Source: Breoghania corrubedonensis | Lineage (GTDB): Bacteria; Pseudomonadota; Alphaproteobacteria; Rhizobiales; Stappiaceae | Reading direction: 5' to 3' | DNA length: 64,000 nt | Assembly (NCBI RefSeq): GCF_003053845.1 | Contig: NZ_QAYG01000003.1 | Coordinates: 248,001-312,000 of the forward strand | Shown: positions 1-8,051 of the stretch, piece after piece | Layout: each line of letters begins with the position of its first letter | How positions within the stretch are numbered: position 1 is the first letter of the stretch | Notes under the pieces: model-generated | Seen by the model: only the letters and a program-made list of their open reading frames with translations | The model's database searches: none | What the model was told of the DNA's origin: nothing | Program-made: the position numbers and the translations under genes

Positions 1-903
1 CTGACGCTCGACAATTTTCTCGCGACCAGCAACATATTGTCTCTCCTGCGCTCCGTCGCGGTTCTAGGTATTCTTGGTCTGGGAATGCTGATCGTGGTGC
101 TGGGGCGCGGGATCGACCTCTCGATGGTCGCCAACATGGCGATTTCCGTCGCCTGGACGATCCAGCTCGTGCGCGTCGGCATGCCGCTTGGCTGGGCCCT
201 GACGACCGGGCTCGGCTTTTCGCTGCTGATGAGCGCCATTACCGGTGTGCTCATCGCCTATGCCGAAATCCCGGCGATCTTCGCAACGCTCGCCATGGGA
301 ACGTTCATCTACGGTTTCGGCCGGGCGCATCTGATCACGGGGACCGACGTCGTCTACCTTCCCGCCGAATTCGGCTGGGCGAGCGCGATCGGGCAGGGAA
401 AGCTCGCCGGTATCCCGGTCCCCATCCTTCTGGCGATTGCGATGGCCATCATCGCCTACCTGTTCCTGCGGTATTCGAAGCTCGGCTGGAACATCTTCAA
501 CATCGGCGACAATCAGTCCGCCGCGCGTATCAGCGGCATACCCGTGCGTCCGGTCATCGTCCTGAAATACGTGCTGAGCGGCGGGGCGGCTTATGTCGCC
601 GGACTGATCACGGCGACCGCTGTGCAGTCGATGAACACGCGCATCGTCAATTCCAACATGATCTACGACGTGATCCTGATCGTCGTGCTCGGCGGCGTCA
701 GTCTGTCGGGTGGTCGCGGCAGCGTGCGCAATGTCATCGTCGGCACGCTGCTCATCGGCGTGCTCGTCAACGGCATGACGATCATGGACATCCAGTACAC
801 CATCCAGAACGTCATCAAGAGCCTGATCCTGCTGCTGGCGATCGTCGCCGACAGCCTGATCAATCCGCGCGACGAACAGACCGGACAGCAGGGAGATATC
901 TGA
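1..903 (+). CDS. CUT2/ribose-type ABC transporter permease, 5' end cut by window
   Basis: Inner-membrane permease of a ribose/galactose (RbsC)-type sugar importer. The frame is open to base 1, and the residues before the internal TTG at 37 already read like the normal N-terminal region (TSNILSLLRSVAVLG), so the gene begins upstream of the window. The visible 300 residues form repeated hydrophobic helices and contain the family signature VLGGVSLSGGRGSV. The binding protein at 999, a second permease at 2142 and the ATPase at 5362 follow on the same strand, so two permeases probably pair as a heterodimer. The substrate cannot be read from the sequence. Confidence 0.9.
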   Translation: MTLDNFLATSNILSLLRSVAVLGILGLGMLIVVLGRGIDLSMVANMAISVAWTIQLVRVGMPLGWALTTGLGFSLLMSAITGVLIAYAEIPAIFATLAMGTFIYGFGRAHLITGTDVVYLPAEFGWASAIGQGKLAGIPVPILLAIAMAIIAYLFLRYSKLGWNIFNIGDNQSAARISGIPVRPVIVLKYVLSGGAAYVAGLITATAVQSMNTRIVNSNMIYDVILIVVLGGVSLSGGRGSVRNVIVGTLLIGVLVNGMTIMDIQYTIQNVIKSLILLLAIVADSLINPRDEQTGQQGDI

Positions 904-911
904 CGCGCGAG

Positions 912-981
912 GCACGTCTGACCGCCTTGGGAGGGGCGGGACGTGCTTCGTCAAGCTAGCGGCCCGGCTGCACCGGGCCGC
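912..981 (+). promoter_or_regulatory. Intercistronic stem-loops before the binding-protein gene
   Basis: Two dyads lie between the permease stop and the binding-protein start. GCACGTC at 912-918 pairs with GACGTGC at 940-946, and a perfect 9-bp stem GCGGCCCGG/CCGGGCCGC at 959-967 and 973-981 ends just before the ribosome site GGGAGGAAA. Neither has a T-run, so they are more likely mRNA-stabilising or processing structures than terminators. Confidence 0.5.
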
Positions 982-998
982 ATTGGGAGGAAATAACC

Positions 999-2021
999 AT
1001 GAAATCGAATCGATTGAAGAAGCTGGCGTGTGCCGCCGTGGCCGCGCTGCCGTTGACCGTGGCCGCCGTCCACGCCCAGGAACCGAACGATCCGTTCCGC
1101 GGTCCCGCGCTTGAAGCGCTCAAGGGCAAATGGGTCGCCTATCTGCCGATTTCCGCCGGCTTCGATCTCGCCCAGGCCTGGGGCGGCGTGGTGAAGACGG
1201 AGGCCGAGCGCTACGGCATGAAGTTCACCATCCAGGATCCGAACTGGTCGACCGACGCGATGTCCCAGGGCATGACGTCGCTGATCGCGGAAAAGCCGGA
1301 TGTCATCGTCACTCAGAACCCGGACACCCAGTCGCTCGCCCGCCTCATGATGCAGGCCCAGCGCCAGGGCATCGCAGTTATCCAGCTCAACATGCAGGGT
1401 GCCGTCCAGACCGATGCGTTCGTCGGTCCGGACTTCATCGCGCTTGGCCGGCAGGTGGCCAACATGATGGTCTCGAAATGCGGAGCGGACAGCAACACCT
1501 CGCACAAGATCTCCATCGTGCAGGGCGTTCTGACCGGTGGCGTCTCCTACTTCCAGATCCAGGGCATCATGGAGGTGCTGAAAGAGCATTCCGAAATCAA
1601 GATCGTCTCCAGCCAGGCGGCCGACTGGGATGCCTCCAAGGCGCGTGCGGTGACGGAAACGGTGCTTCAGCAGAACCCCGATCTGTGCGGCATCATCGAT
1701 GTCTGGGACGGCCAGGCGATCGGCACGGGCTCTGCGGTCAAGCAGGCCGGCATGTCGGACAAGGTCTATGTCGTGACCTCCGGCGGCGGCGCCAAGAGCA
1801 CCTGCGATCTTCTGCGCGACGGCACTTTCTCGGCGGTCGTCAACTATGACGCCCCCGGCATGGGACGCGATGCCTGGACCGCGATCATGGTCGCCATGCA
1901 GAACGGCGGCGGGGCTAAGATGAAGACGCAGATCTACTCGCCCAGCTTCGTGATGACGAAGAACAACGTGGACGAGGCCTCCTGCTGGAACCCGGAAAAC
2001 TACGCCAAGCTGCTTCGCTAG
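999..2021 (+). CDS. Sugar-type ABC transporter substrate-binding protein (periplasmic binding protein, type 1 fold)
   Basis: Periplasmic receptor of the CUT2-type importer. The N-terminus MKSNRLKKLACAAVAALP... is a Sec signal peptide with a likely cut after VHAQ or nearby (about residue 26). The mature part has the ribose-binding-like pattern: KPDVIVTQNPDTQSLARL, then a second lobe with GVLTGGVSYFQIQGIMEVL and DVWDGQAIGTGSAVKQAG. The length, 340 residues, is normal. A strong ribosome site (GGGAGGAAATAACC) fixes the ATG. It is followed by a GC-rich hairpin and then the permease fusion, an arrangement that usually gives the binding protein more transcript than the membrane parts. Confidence 0.9.
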   Translation: MKSNRLKKLACAAVAALPLTVAAVHAQEPNDPFRGPALEALKGKWVAYLPISAGFDLAQAWGGVVKTEAERYGMKFTIQDPNWSTDAMSQGMTSLIAEKPDVIVTQNPDTQSLARLMMQAQRQGIAVIQLNMQGAVQTDAFVGPDFIALGRQVANMMVSKCGADSNTSHKISIVQGVLTGGVSYFQIQGIMEVLKEHSEIKIVSSQAADWDASKARAVTETVLQQNPDLCGIIDVWDGQAIGTGSAVKQAGMSDKVYVVTSGGGAKSTCDLLRDGTFSAVVNYDAPGMGRDAWTAIMVAMQNGGGAKMKTQIYSPSFVMTKNNVDEASCWNPENYAKLLR

Positions 2022-2042
2022 CTTCGCAATTTCACGAGCATC

Positions 2043-2072
2043 GCCGCGGGCTGGGAGGGAACAGCCCGCGGC
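2043..2072 (+). promoter_or_regulatory. Intercistronic hairpin after the binding-protein gene
   Basis: A perfect 11-bp inverted repeat, GCCGCGGGCTG (2043-2053) and CAGCCCGCGGC (2062-2072), sits 20 nt after the binding-protein stop. There is no T-run. Such hairpins between binding-protein and permease genes commonly protect the upstream message from 3' exonucleases; that role here is inference. Confidence 0.55.
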
Positions 2073-2141
2073 AACGTGCGCCCCATCAGGCCATCCGGCC
2101 CATCAAAACAACAAGCACTACCACTCGGGGAGGGACGGCGC

Positions 2142-4292
2142 GTGTCGCTGGCAACGAACCTCAAGAAGATGCGCTATCGCTATTTTCCGGACCACGTGGT
2201 CGGGGAAATGCTGTCCAAGAACTGGATCGACAATGCGATCCCGTTCGCGATCATGGTTGTCGTCGTGCTGGTCTTCGGCGCGCTTCTTCCCAACTTCTAT
2301 TCGGCCAGCAATCTGGGCATTCTCGGGCGCCAGTACGGCGAGCTGGGTCTCGTCGTGCTGGCGATGACCACCGTCATTCTCGTCGGTGGCATCGACCTGT
2401 CGGTGGGCTCCAACTTCGCCCTCGGCAACTTTCTTATGCTCTACTGCCTGAATCTGGCGCATCTGCCGGTCGGCGTCTCCGCGCTGATCGTCGTCGCTGT
2501 GTGCGGTGGCGTCGGCCTCATCAACGGCCTGCTTGTCGGCTACCTGCGATTGCGCGCCTTCCTGACGACGCTGGTCACGCTGATCATCGTGCGCGCCGTG
2601 GTCGATCTCCTGCTGCTGGAATACGCGCAGGACATGTCGATGAGCTTCTATTCCTCGACATTGTGGGACCTGATGGGCCTTGGCGGGCTGGGCCAGATCC
2701 CGTTCAGCTTTCTCGTCCTCGCGGTCATCGCCGTTATCGGCCACATCGTGCTGAGCCGGTCCGGTCCCGGCTGGCGGCTTCTCGCCATCGGCGGCTCGCG
2801 CCGTTCCGCCTACAACATGGGCCTGCCGGTGCGCCGCATCGTGTGTTCCGCCTATGTGGTCTCGGGAATGCTGGTCGGTCTGGCCGGCATTCTCTATGCC
2901 GCCCGGCTTTCCGGCGCCGGGTCCGATACGGGCATGGGGTTGGAAATCTCCGCGCTCACCGCCGCGATCCTCGGCGGCAACAGTCTCGGCGGCGGCCGCG
3001 GGTCGGTCGCCAAGGCTTTGATGGGTGCACTGACGGTTCTCGTGCTGACCAACGGTGTCCTGCGCCTTGGGCTGAACAGCGGTTCCGGTCCCATGGTGCT
3101 CGGTCTTGCTCTTCTGTTCGCCGTTTTCATCGACGTGCGCTGGCTGAAGAACCGGCACAAGCTTCTGAACAAGGTCTACGTCTCGCCGACGCTCATGGAG
3201 ATGCCCGAACCCCGAACGACGGCTGAGGGCCCGCTCACCGTCAATGACCGGCTGAGCGATGTCGAGGTGATCGCGCTTGGCGAGGTGGAAAGCCCGGAAG
3301 ACGTCATTCTTGATGAGGACGACTACCTCTATTCCGGCTCGCGCCACGGCGACATCATCCGCTACGCCCCGCCGGACTACAAAACGCACGAGGTCTACGC
3401 CCATATCGGCGGTTCGCCGCTCGGCATGAGCTTCGACAAAGATGGAAACCTGCTCGTCTGCGTTGGCGGCATGGGCCTCTATATGGTGCGCAAGGAGGAT
3501 CGCAGCGTCCATCTTGTCACCGACGAGACCAACCGGTCGCTGTTCTCGGTGGTCGATGACAGCCGGCTGCGGCTGGCCGACGATCTCGACATCGCACCCG
3601 ATGGCAAGATCTATTTCTCGGAAGCCACCATCCGCTACGAGATGCACGACTGGCCGGTCGATGCGCTGGAGAGCCGGGGCAACGGCCGCATTATCTGCTA
3701 CGACCCGAAGACCAGGCGCACCCGCACGCTGATCCGCAATCTGGTCTTCCCGAACGGGGTCTGCACTTCGCACGATGGCAAGTCGGTCTTGTTCGCCGAA
3801 AGCTGGGGCTGCCGGATCAACCGCTACTGGCTCGAGGGCCCGAAGAAGGGCCAGCTCGAAGTCTTGCTCGACCGTCTGCCCGGCTATCCCGACAATATCA
3901 ACCGCGCCTCTGACGGCACCTATTGGGTGGCGATCATGGGCATGCGTTCGCCGGCGCTGGATCTGGCGCTGCGCATGCCCGCCTTCCGCCGACGCATGGC
4001 GCGGCGCACGGCGGCGGACCAATGGCTCTATCCCAACCTCAACATCGGCTGCGTTGTCCGTTTCGACGACAACGGCGAGATCCTTGAATCGCTCTGGGAT
4101 CGCAAGGCCGCGAACCACCCGATGATCACCTCCATGCGCGAGCACAAGGGCTGGCTCTATCTGGGCGGCATCACCAACAACCGCATCGGCCGCATCCGGC
4201 TGGAGGGCCGCGACGAAAACTGGAGCGGCTGGTCGAGTTACTGGGGCCCGAACAGGGGCCCGAACAAGGGCAAGGGGAGGCCGGCGGCATGA
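2142..4292 (+). CDS. ABC permease fused to a C-terminal SMP-30/strictosidine-synthase-like beta-propeller
   Basis: Unusual two-part protein of about 716 residues. Residues 1 to about 335 are an RbsC-type permease (GGIDLSVGSNFALGNF, RRSAYNMGLPVRRI, AAILGGNSLGGGRGSVAKA). After a short linker, residues about 375-690 read as an SMP-30/gluconolactonase-like or strictosidine-synthase-like propeller (LADDLDIAPDGKIYFSEA, FPNGVCTSHDGKSVLFAES, GYPDNINRASDGTYWVAI). The frame opens earlier, with a GTG at 2076, but the GTG at 2142 has GGGGAGGG about 7 nt upstream and is preferred. No stop or frameshift separates the halves. RbsC-type permeases end in the cytoplasm, so the propeller is probably cytoplasmic (inference). 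It overlaps the next gene by 4 nt. Confidence 0.88.
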   Translation: MSLATNLKKMRYRYFPDHVVGEMLSKNWIDNAIPFAIMVVVVLVFGALLPNFYSASNLGILGRQYGELGLVVLAMTTVILVGGIDLSVGSNFALGNFLMLYCLNLAHLPVGVSALIVVAVCGGVGLINGLLVGYLRLRAFLTTLVTLIIVRAVVDLLLLEYAQDMSMSFYSSTLWDLMGLGGLGQIPFSFLVLAVIAVIGHIVLSRSGPGWRLLAIGGSRRSAYNMGLPVRRIVCSAYVVSGMLVGLAGILYAARLSGAGSDTGMGLEISALTAAILGGNSLGGGRGSVAKALMGALTVLVLTNGVLRLGLNSGSGPMVLGLALLFAVFIDVRWLKNRHKLLNKVYVSPTLMEMPEPRTTAEGPLTVNDRLSDVEVIALGEVESPEDVILDEDDYLYSGSRHGDIIRYAPPDYKTHEVYAHIGGSPLGMSFDKDGNLLVCVGGMGLYMVRKEDRSVHLVTDETNRSLFSVVDDSRLRLADDLDIAPDGKIYFSEATIRYEMHDWPVDALESRGNGRIICYDPKTRRTRTLIRNLVFPNGVCTSHDGKSVLFAESWGCRINRYWLEGPKKGQLEVLLDRLPGYPDNINRASDGTYWVAIMGMRSPALDLALRMPAFRRRMARRTAADQWLYPNLNIGCVVRFDDNGEILESLWDRKAANHPMITSMREHKGWLYLGGITNNRIGRIRLEGRDENWSGWSSYWGPNRGPNKGKGRPAA

Positions 4293-5365
4293 CGAACGCA
4301 CTCACCCGGTTCACCGACCGGCTCATGGGCCGCGCGTCGGCGGCGGTTACGGTGCCGGCGCTCGACGGTGCGCTGAAGCCCAACAACGTCCTGGAAGAGC
4401 TGCCTCCCGGTATCGCGGGCGAGGCGCCGGACAACATCGTCATCTGGCAGGGCGCGCCGTTGTGGTCGCAGGGGAAAACCCTCCTCACGCCGGATGGGCC
4501 GTGCGCCGATCTCGGCTCGCCGGTCACCGCGATTGTCGCAAACGGCACCCGCGTTGCTGTCGCGAGCGGCGAACACGGCTTGCGTCTTCTGGACCGGGAT
4601 TTGCGCGATGTTTCTCCGCAGTGGACGCAATCGGTGCGCAACGTCACCGCGCTCGCTTTCGCTCCCGATGGTGCCCTCTGGTTTTGCTCTGGCTCCAGCA
4701 GTAACGCGCCGGATGAATGGCGTCGCGATCTTATGGAAAAGAACCGCTCAGGCCTTGTTGGGCGCGCCGACCCGGAAAGCGGCGATATTCTGATCCGCGC
4801 CGAACGCCTCGGCTATCCCAACGGCCTCGTCATCGATCCCGACGGCGATATCGTCGTCTCTGAGGCATGGTCGTCGCACCTTTTGAAAATCCCTGCCAGG
4901 GGCGGGGCGGGCGAGATCGTGCTTGACGAGATCCCGGGCTATCCCGGCCGCATCGTGGCGCGCGAAGAGGGCGGATACTGGCTCTCGATCTTCGCGCCGC
5001 GCGGCCAGCTCATCGAATTCGTTCTGCGCGAGCCGGGTTATCGCAAGGCCATGTTGCGAGAGGTGGCCCCGGAATACTGGGTCGCTCCCGCCTACAGGAG
5101 CGGCGACAGCTTCATGGAGCCCCTGCAGGGCGGCGCGCTGAAGCAGATGGGCATTCTGAAGCCCTGGGCGCCGACCCGTTCCTATGGGCTCGTGGCCGAG
5201 CTTGGTCCTGATTTCGTTCCCGTTCGAAGCTTCCACAGCCGCGCTGGCGGGCGGCGCCATGGCATCACATCGGCTGCCGAGGTGAGCGACAAGCTCTGGC
5301 TGACCAGTCGCGGGGCCGGTGAGGTTCTGACCATCGATCTGGGCTCGAAGGGGGAAAGCGCATGA
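4289..5365 (+). CDS. SMP-30/gluconolactonase-like (strictosidine-synthase-like) protein
   Basis: Stand-alone beta-propeller protein of 358 residues with the same family motifs as the C-terminal half of the upstream fusion: ERLGYPNGLVIDPDGDIVVS, EIPGYPGRIVAREEGGYW and a C-terminal HGITSAAEV block. Members of this superfamily include lactone hydrolases, so a sugar-lactone ring-opening role fits the dehydrogenases downstream, but no catalytic residue set was verified. No signal peptide is visible, so it is probably cytoplasmic. Its ATG overlaps the fusion stop, and its own stop overlaps the ATPase start (ATGA), indicating translational coupling in one operon. Confidence 0.8.
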   Translation: MTNALTRFTDRLMGRASAAVTVPALDGALKPNNVLEELPPGIAGEAPDNIVIWQGAPLWSQGKTLLTPDGPCADLGSPVTAIVANGTRVAVASGEHGLRLLDRDLRDVSPQWTQSVRNVTALAFAPDGALWFCSGSSSNAPDEWRRDLMEKNRSGLVGRADPESGDILIRAERLGYPNGLVIDPDGDIVVSEAWSSHLLKIPARGGAGEIVLDEIPGYPGRIVAREEGGYWLSIFAPRGQLIEFVLREPGYRKAMLREVAPEYWVAPAYRSGDSFMEPLQGGALKQMGILKPWAPTRSYGLVAELGPDFVPVRSFHSRAGGRRHGITSAAEVSDKLWLTSRGAGEVLTIDLGSKGESA

Positions 5366-6867
5366 AGACGACGCCGCTTGTCGAGCTTCGCGATGTGACG
5401 AAGGAATTCCACGGCAATCCCGCCATCAAGAATGTCAACTTCGAGCTCTACCCGGCTGAAATCCATTCGCTTTTGGGAGAGAATGGGGCGGGCAAGTCGA
5501 CGCTGACCAAGATCATCGCCGGTGTTCATGAGCCGACGGCAGGCGAGGTTCTGTTCAACGGTGAAAAGGTCAATTTCGCCAATCCGCAGGAGGCCATGGA
5601 AAACGGCATCGCAATGGTGTTCCAGGAAACGAGCCTCGTGCCGTCGCTCACCGTCGCGCAGAACCTCGAACTTGGTAACGAAAAGCTGCTCAGCCGCTTG
5701 AGGGGACTCTACATTTCCGCCCAGCAGTTCCTGCAGTCGCTGAACTTCGAGGTCGATCCGACCATGCAGGTCTCGCAACTCGGCGCCGCCCAGAAGCAGA
5801 TGGTCGAGATCGCCCGCGCCGTACGCCATCAGGCAAAAGTCATCATATTCGACGAACCGACGGCGACACTGACGCCGGAGGAAAAACATCACTTTTTCGC
5901 GCTGGTGAACCGGTTGAAGAAGGACGGCGTCTCGATCATCTTCATCAGCCACGCGCTGGAGGAGGCGCTTGCCGTCTCCGATCGCATCACCATCCTGCGC
6001 GACGGCGAGCACGTGGTGACGGATGTTGTTTCCGCCTTCGACCGCGACAGCATCATCCGCCACATGGTCGGCAGAACCCTGTCGCACGAGATCTACGGGG
6101 AGGCGGGCGACAAGCGCCAAGCGCGCCCGATGGGGCGGCGGGTCCTGTCGGTCCAGAATCTCTCGATGGGCGGCATCGTGCGCAACACCTCGTTCTCGGT
6201 GTTCGAAGGCCAGATCACCGGCGTCTTCGGGCTGATCGGCTCGGGACGTACGGAAACCTTCAAGATCATCTCCGGCGTGCTGAAGCGCGATTTCTTCCAC
6301 GGCGGCGAGGTTCGGCTCAACGGCAAGCCGGTGCGCTACCGCGTGCCCCGGCCGGCGATCCATGACGGCATCGTCTACGTCACGGAGGACCGCAAGCTGG
6401 AGGGCTTCTTCGAGACAAAGTCGATCGCCCAGAACATCTATTCGGGTCTTCTGGGGGCGGACCTGAACAGGGCTCCGGTCATCAGCTACAAGGAAATGGC
6501 TGACCTCGCCGAGGTCTGGACCAAGAGGCTCAACGTCAAGGCGATCGACAACAATTCGCGGGTGATCGAGCTTTCGGGCGGCAACCAGCAGAAGGTCGTC
6601 GTGGCCAAAGCTCTGGTACAGAAGCCGAAGCTGATCATCCTCGACGAGCCGACGCGCGGCGTGGATGTCGGGGCGATTTCCGAGATCCACCACGTCATCA
6701 ACGAGCTGGCTGACAGCGGCATGTCGGTTGTCGTCATTTCGTCCTATCTGCCGGAAATTCTGAAGCTCTCCGACCGCGTCCTGGTCTATCGTCTGGGTCG
6801 TGTGGTGGAGGAGTTCTCGGTCGAGGAAGCCACTGAGGAAAAGATCATGTACGCGGCGGTTCACTGA
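5362..6867 (+). CDS. CUT2-type sugar ABC transporter ATP-binding protein (RbsA/MglA-like, two ATPase domains)
   Basis: ATPase of the importer, 501 residues, the normal size for the double-domain RbsA/MglA family. Domain 1 has a full Walker A (GENGAGKST, about residue 40), and IIFDEPTATLTPEE as Walker B. Domain 2 has the degenerate Walker A typical of the family (GLIGSGRTE, about residue 289) but a full signature and Walker B (LSGGNQQKVVVAKAL, LIILDEPTRGVDVG). It overlaps the preceding SMP-30 gene by 4 nt and is followed 26 nt later by the alcohol dehydrogenase gene, so transport and catabolism are co-transcribed. Confidence 0.92.
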   Translation: MKTTPLVELRDVTKEFHGNPAIKNVNFELYPAEIHSLLGENGAGKSTLTKIIAGVHEPTAGEVLFNGEKVNFANPQEAMENGIAMVFQETSLVPSLTVAQNLELGNEKLLSRLRGLYISAQQFLQSLNFEVDPTMQVSQLGAAQKQMVEIARAVRHQAKVIIFDEPTATLTPEEKHHFFALVNRLKKDGVSIIFISHALEEALAVSDRITILRDGEHVVTDVVSAFDRDSIIRHMVGRTLSHEIYGEAGDKRQARPMGRRVLSVQNLSMGGIVRNTSFSVFEGQITGVFGLIGSGRTETFKIISGVLKRDFFHGGEVRLNGKPVRYRVPRPAIHDGIVYVTEDRKLEGFFETKSIAQNIYSGLLGADLNRAPVISYKEMADLAEVWTKRLNVKAIDNNSRVIELSGGNQQKVVVAKALVQKPKLIILDEPTRGVDVGAISEIHHVINELADSGMSVVVISSYLPEILKLSDRVLVYRLGRVVEEFSVEEATEEKIMYAAVH

Positions 6868-6893
6868 GCCGGACCGCGAGGGGAGGAAAGCGC

Positions 6894-8021
6894 ATGAAGA
6901 TCAAGGCTGCGGTTCTGGAGGAGATCGGGCGTCCGGGCCCCTACGCCGAGACCCGCCCACTGACGATCGGCGAGATCGATCTGGAGGGGCCGCGCGAAGG
7001 CGAGGTGCTGATCAGGATCGCGGCGGCCGGCCTCTGCCATTCCGATCTTTCCGCCATCAACGGCGACCGCCCGCGGCAACTGCCGATGGTGCTCGGCCAC
7101 GAGAGTGCAGGGGTGGTGCAGGCGGTCGGCCCGGGTGTGGACCGGTTCGAGCCGGGCGATCATGTCATCACGGTCTTCGTGCCGAGTTGTGGCCACTGCG
7201 GGCCGTGCCAGGCGGGGCGGCCGGCGCTGTGCGAGCCGGGCGCGGCGGCCAACGGCAAGGGTGAGCTGATCGGTGGCGGCACGCGGCTCGCCCGCGACGG
7301 CAAGCCCGTCTATCACATGACAGGCGTGGCCTGCTTTGCCGAATATGCCACCGTTTCGCAGAACTCCATCGTCAAGATCGCCTCCGATATTCCCCTCGAC
7401 ATCGCCGCGCTGATGGGCTGCGCCGTGCTGACCGGGGCGGGCGCGGTCTTCAACACCGGCGATGTGAAGCCCGGTTGCTGCACGGCCGTGGTCGGCCTCG
7501 GCGGCGTCGGGCTTGCCGCCGTCATGGCGGCGCGCGCGGCGGGCGCCGACAAGATCATCGCCGTCGATCGCCTGCCGGACAAGCTGAAGATCGCCAAGGA
7601 ACTCGGCGCGACCCATGTCGTCAATTCCGCTGAAGACGGCGCGCTCGAAGAGGTGCGTGAGCTGACGTCCGGCGGTGTCGATACGGCGATGGATTTCACC
7701 GGCAACGTCCACGCGCTGCGCTTTGCCTATGACGCCACGCGCCGCGGCGGGGCGACGGTTACGGCCGGGTTGCCGAACCCCAAGGCGATGCTGGAAATCC
7801 CGGCGGTGAGCCTGACGGCGGAGGAGCGCACGCTGAAGGGCAGTTACCTCGGCTCCGGCGTGCCGAGCCGCGATATTCCGCGCTTCCTCGCGCTCTATTC
7901 GCAAGGGCGCCTGCCGGTCGATCGCCTGATGACCCACAAGATCGGGCTGGAAGAGATCAACGAGGGCTTCGACCGTCTGCATGCGGGCGAGGCGATCCGA
8001 CAGGTCATTCAGTTCGACTGA
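6894..8021 (+). CDS. Zinc-dependent alcohol dehydrogenase (MDR superfamily)
   Basis: Cytoplasmic NAD(P)-dependent alcohol dehydrogenase, 375 residues. The catalytic-zinc region GLCHSDLS and GHESAG (about residues 45 and 67) and the structural-zinc loop CGHCGPCQAGRPALC (about residue 101) are complete. The Rossmann motif GLGGVGLAAV lies near residue 200. The ATG at 6894 has GGGGAGGAAAGC upstream. Its position between the sugar-importer ATPase and the aldehyde dehydrogenase suggests it oxidises an alcohol, polyol or a sugar-derived intermediate to the aldehyde used by the next enzyme. The substrate is not deducible from sequence alone. Confidence 0.9.
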   Translation: MKIKAAVLEEIGRPGPYAETRPLTIGEIDLEGPREGEVLIRIAAAGLCHSDLSAINGDRPRQLPMVLGHESAGVVQAVGPGVDRFEPGDHVITVFVPSCGHCGPCQAGRPALCEPGAAANGKGELIGGGTRLARDGKPVYHMTGVACFAEYATVSQNSIVKIASDIPLDIAALMGCAVLTGAGAVFNTGDVKPGCCTAVVGLGGVGLAAVMAARAAGADKIIAVDRLPDKLKIAKELGATHVVNSAEDGALEEVRELTSGGVDTAMDFTGNVHALRFAYDATRRGGATVTAGLPNPKAMLEIPAVSLTAEERTLKGSYLGSGVPSRDIPRFLALYSQGRLPVDRLMTHKIGLEEINEGFDRLHAGEAIRQVIQFD

Positions 8022-8051
8022 GCCGCAACAAGCAACAAGAGGGAGGACGAT

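Noticed and set aside
2118-4301. 727-codon open frame on the minus strand
   Set aside because: It lies opposite the permease-propeller fusion, is rich in Asp, His, Arg and Gln without any family motif, and is a by-product of GC-rich codon use on the other strand.
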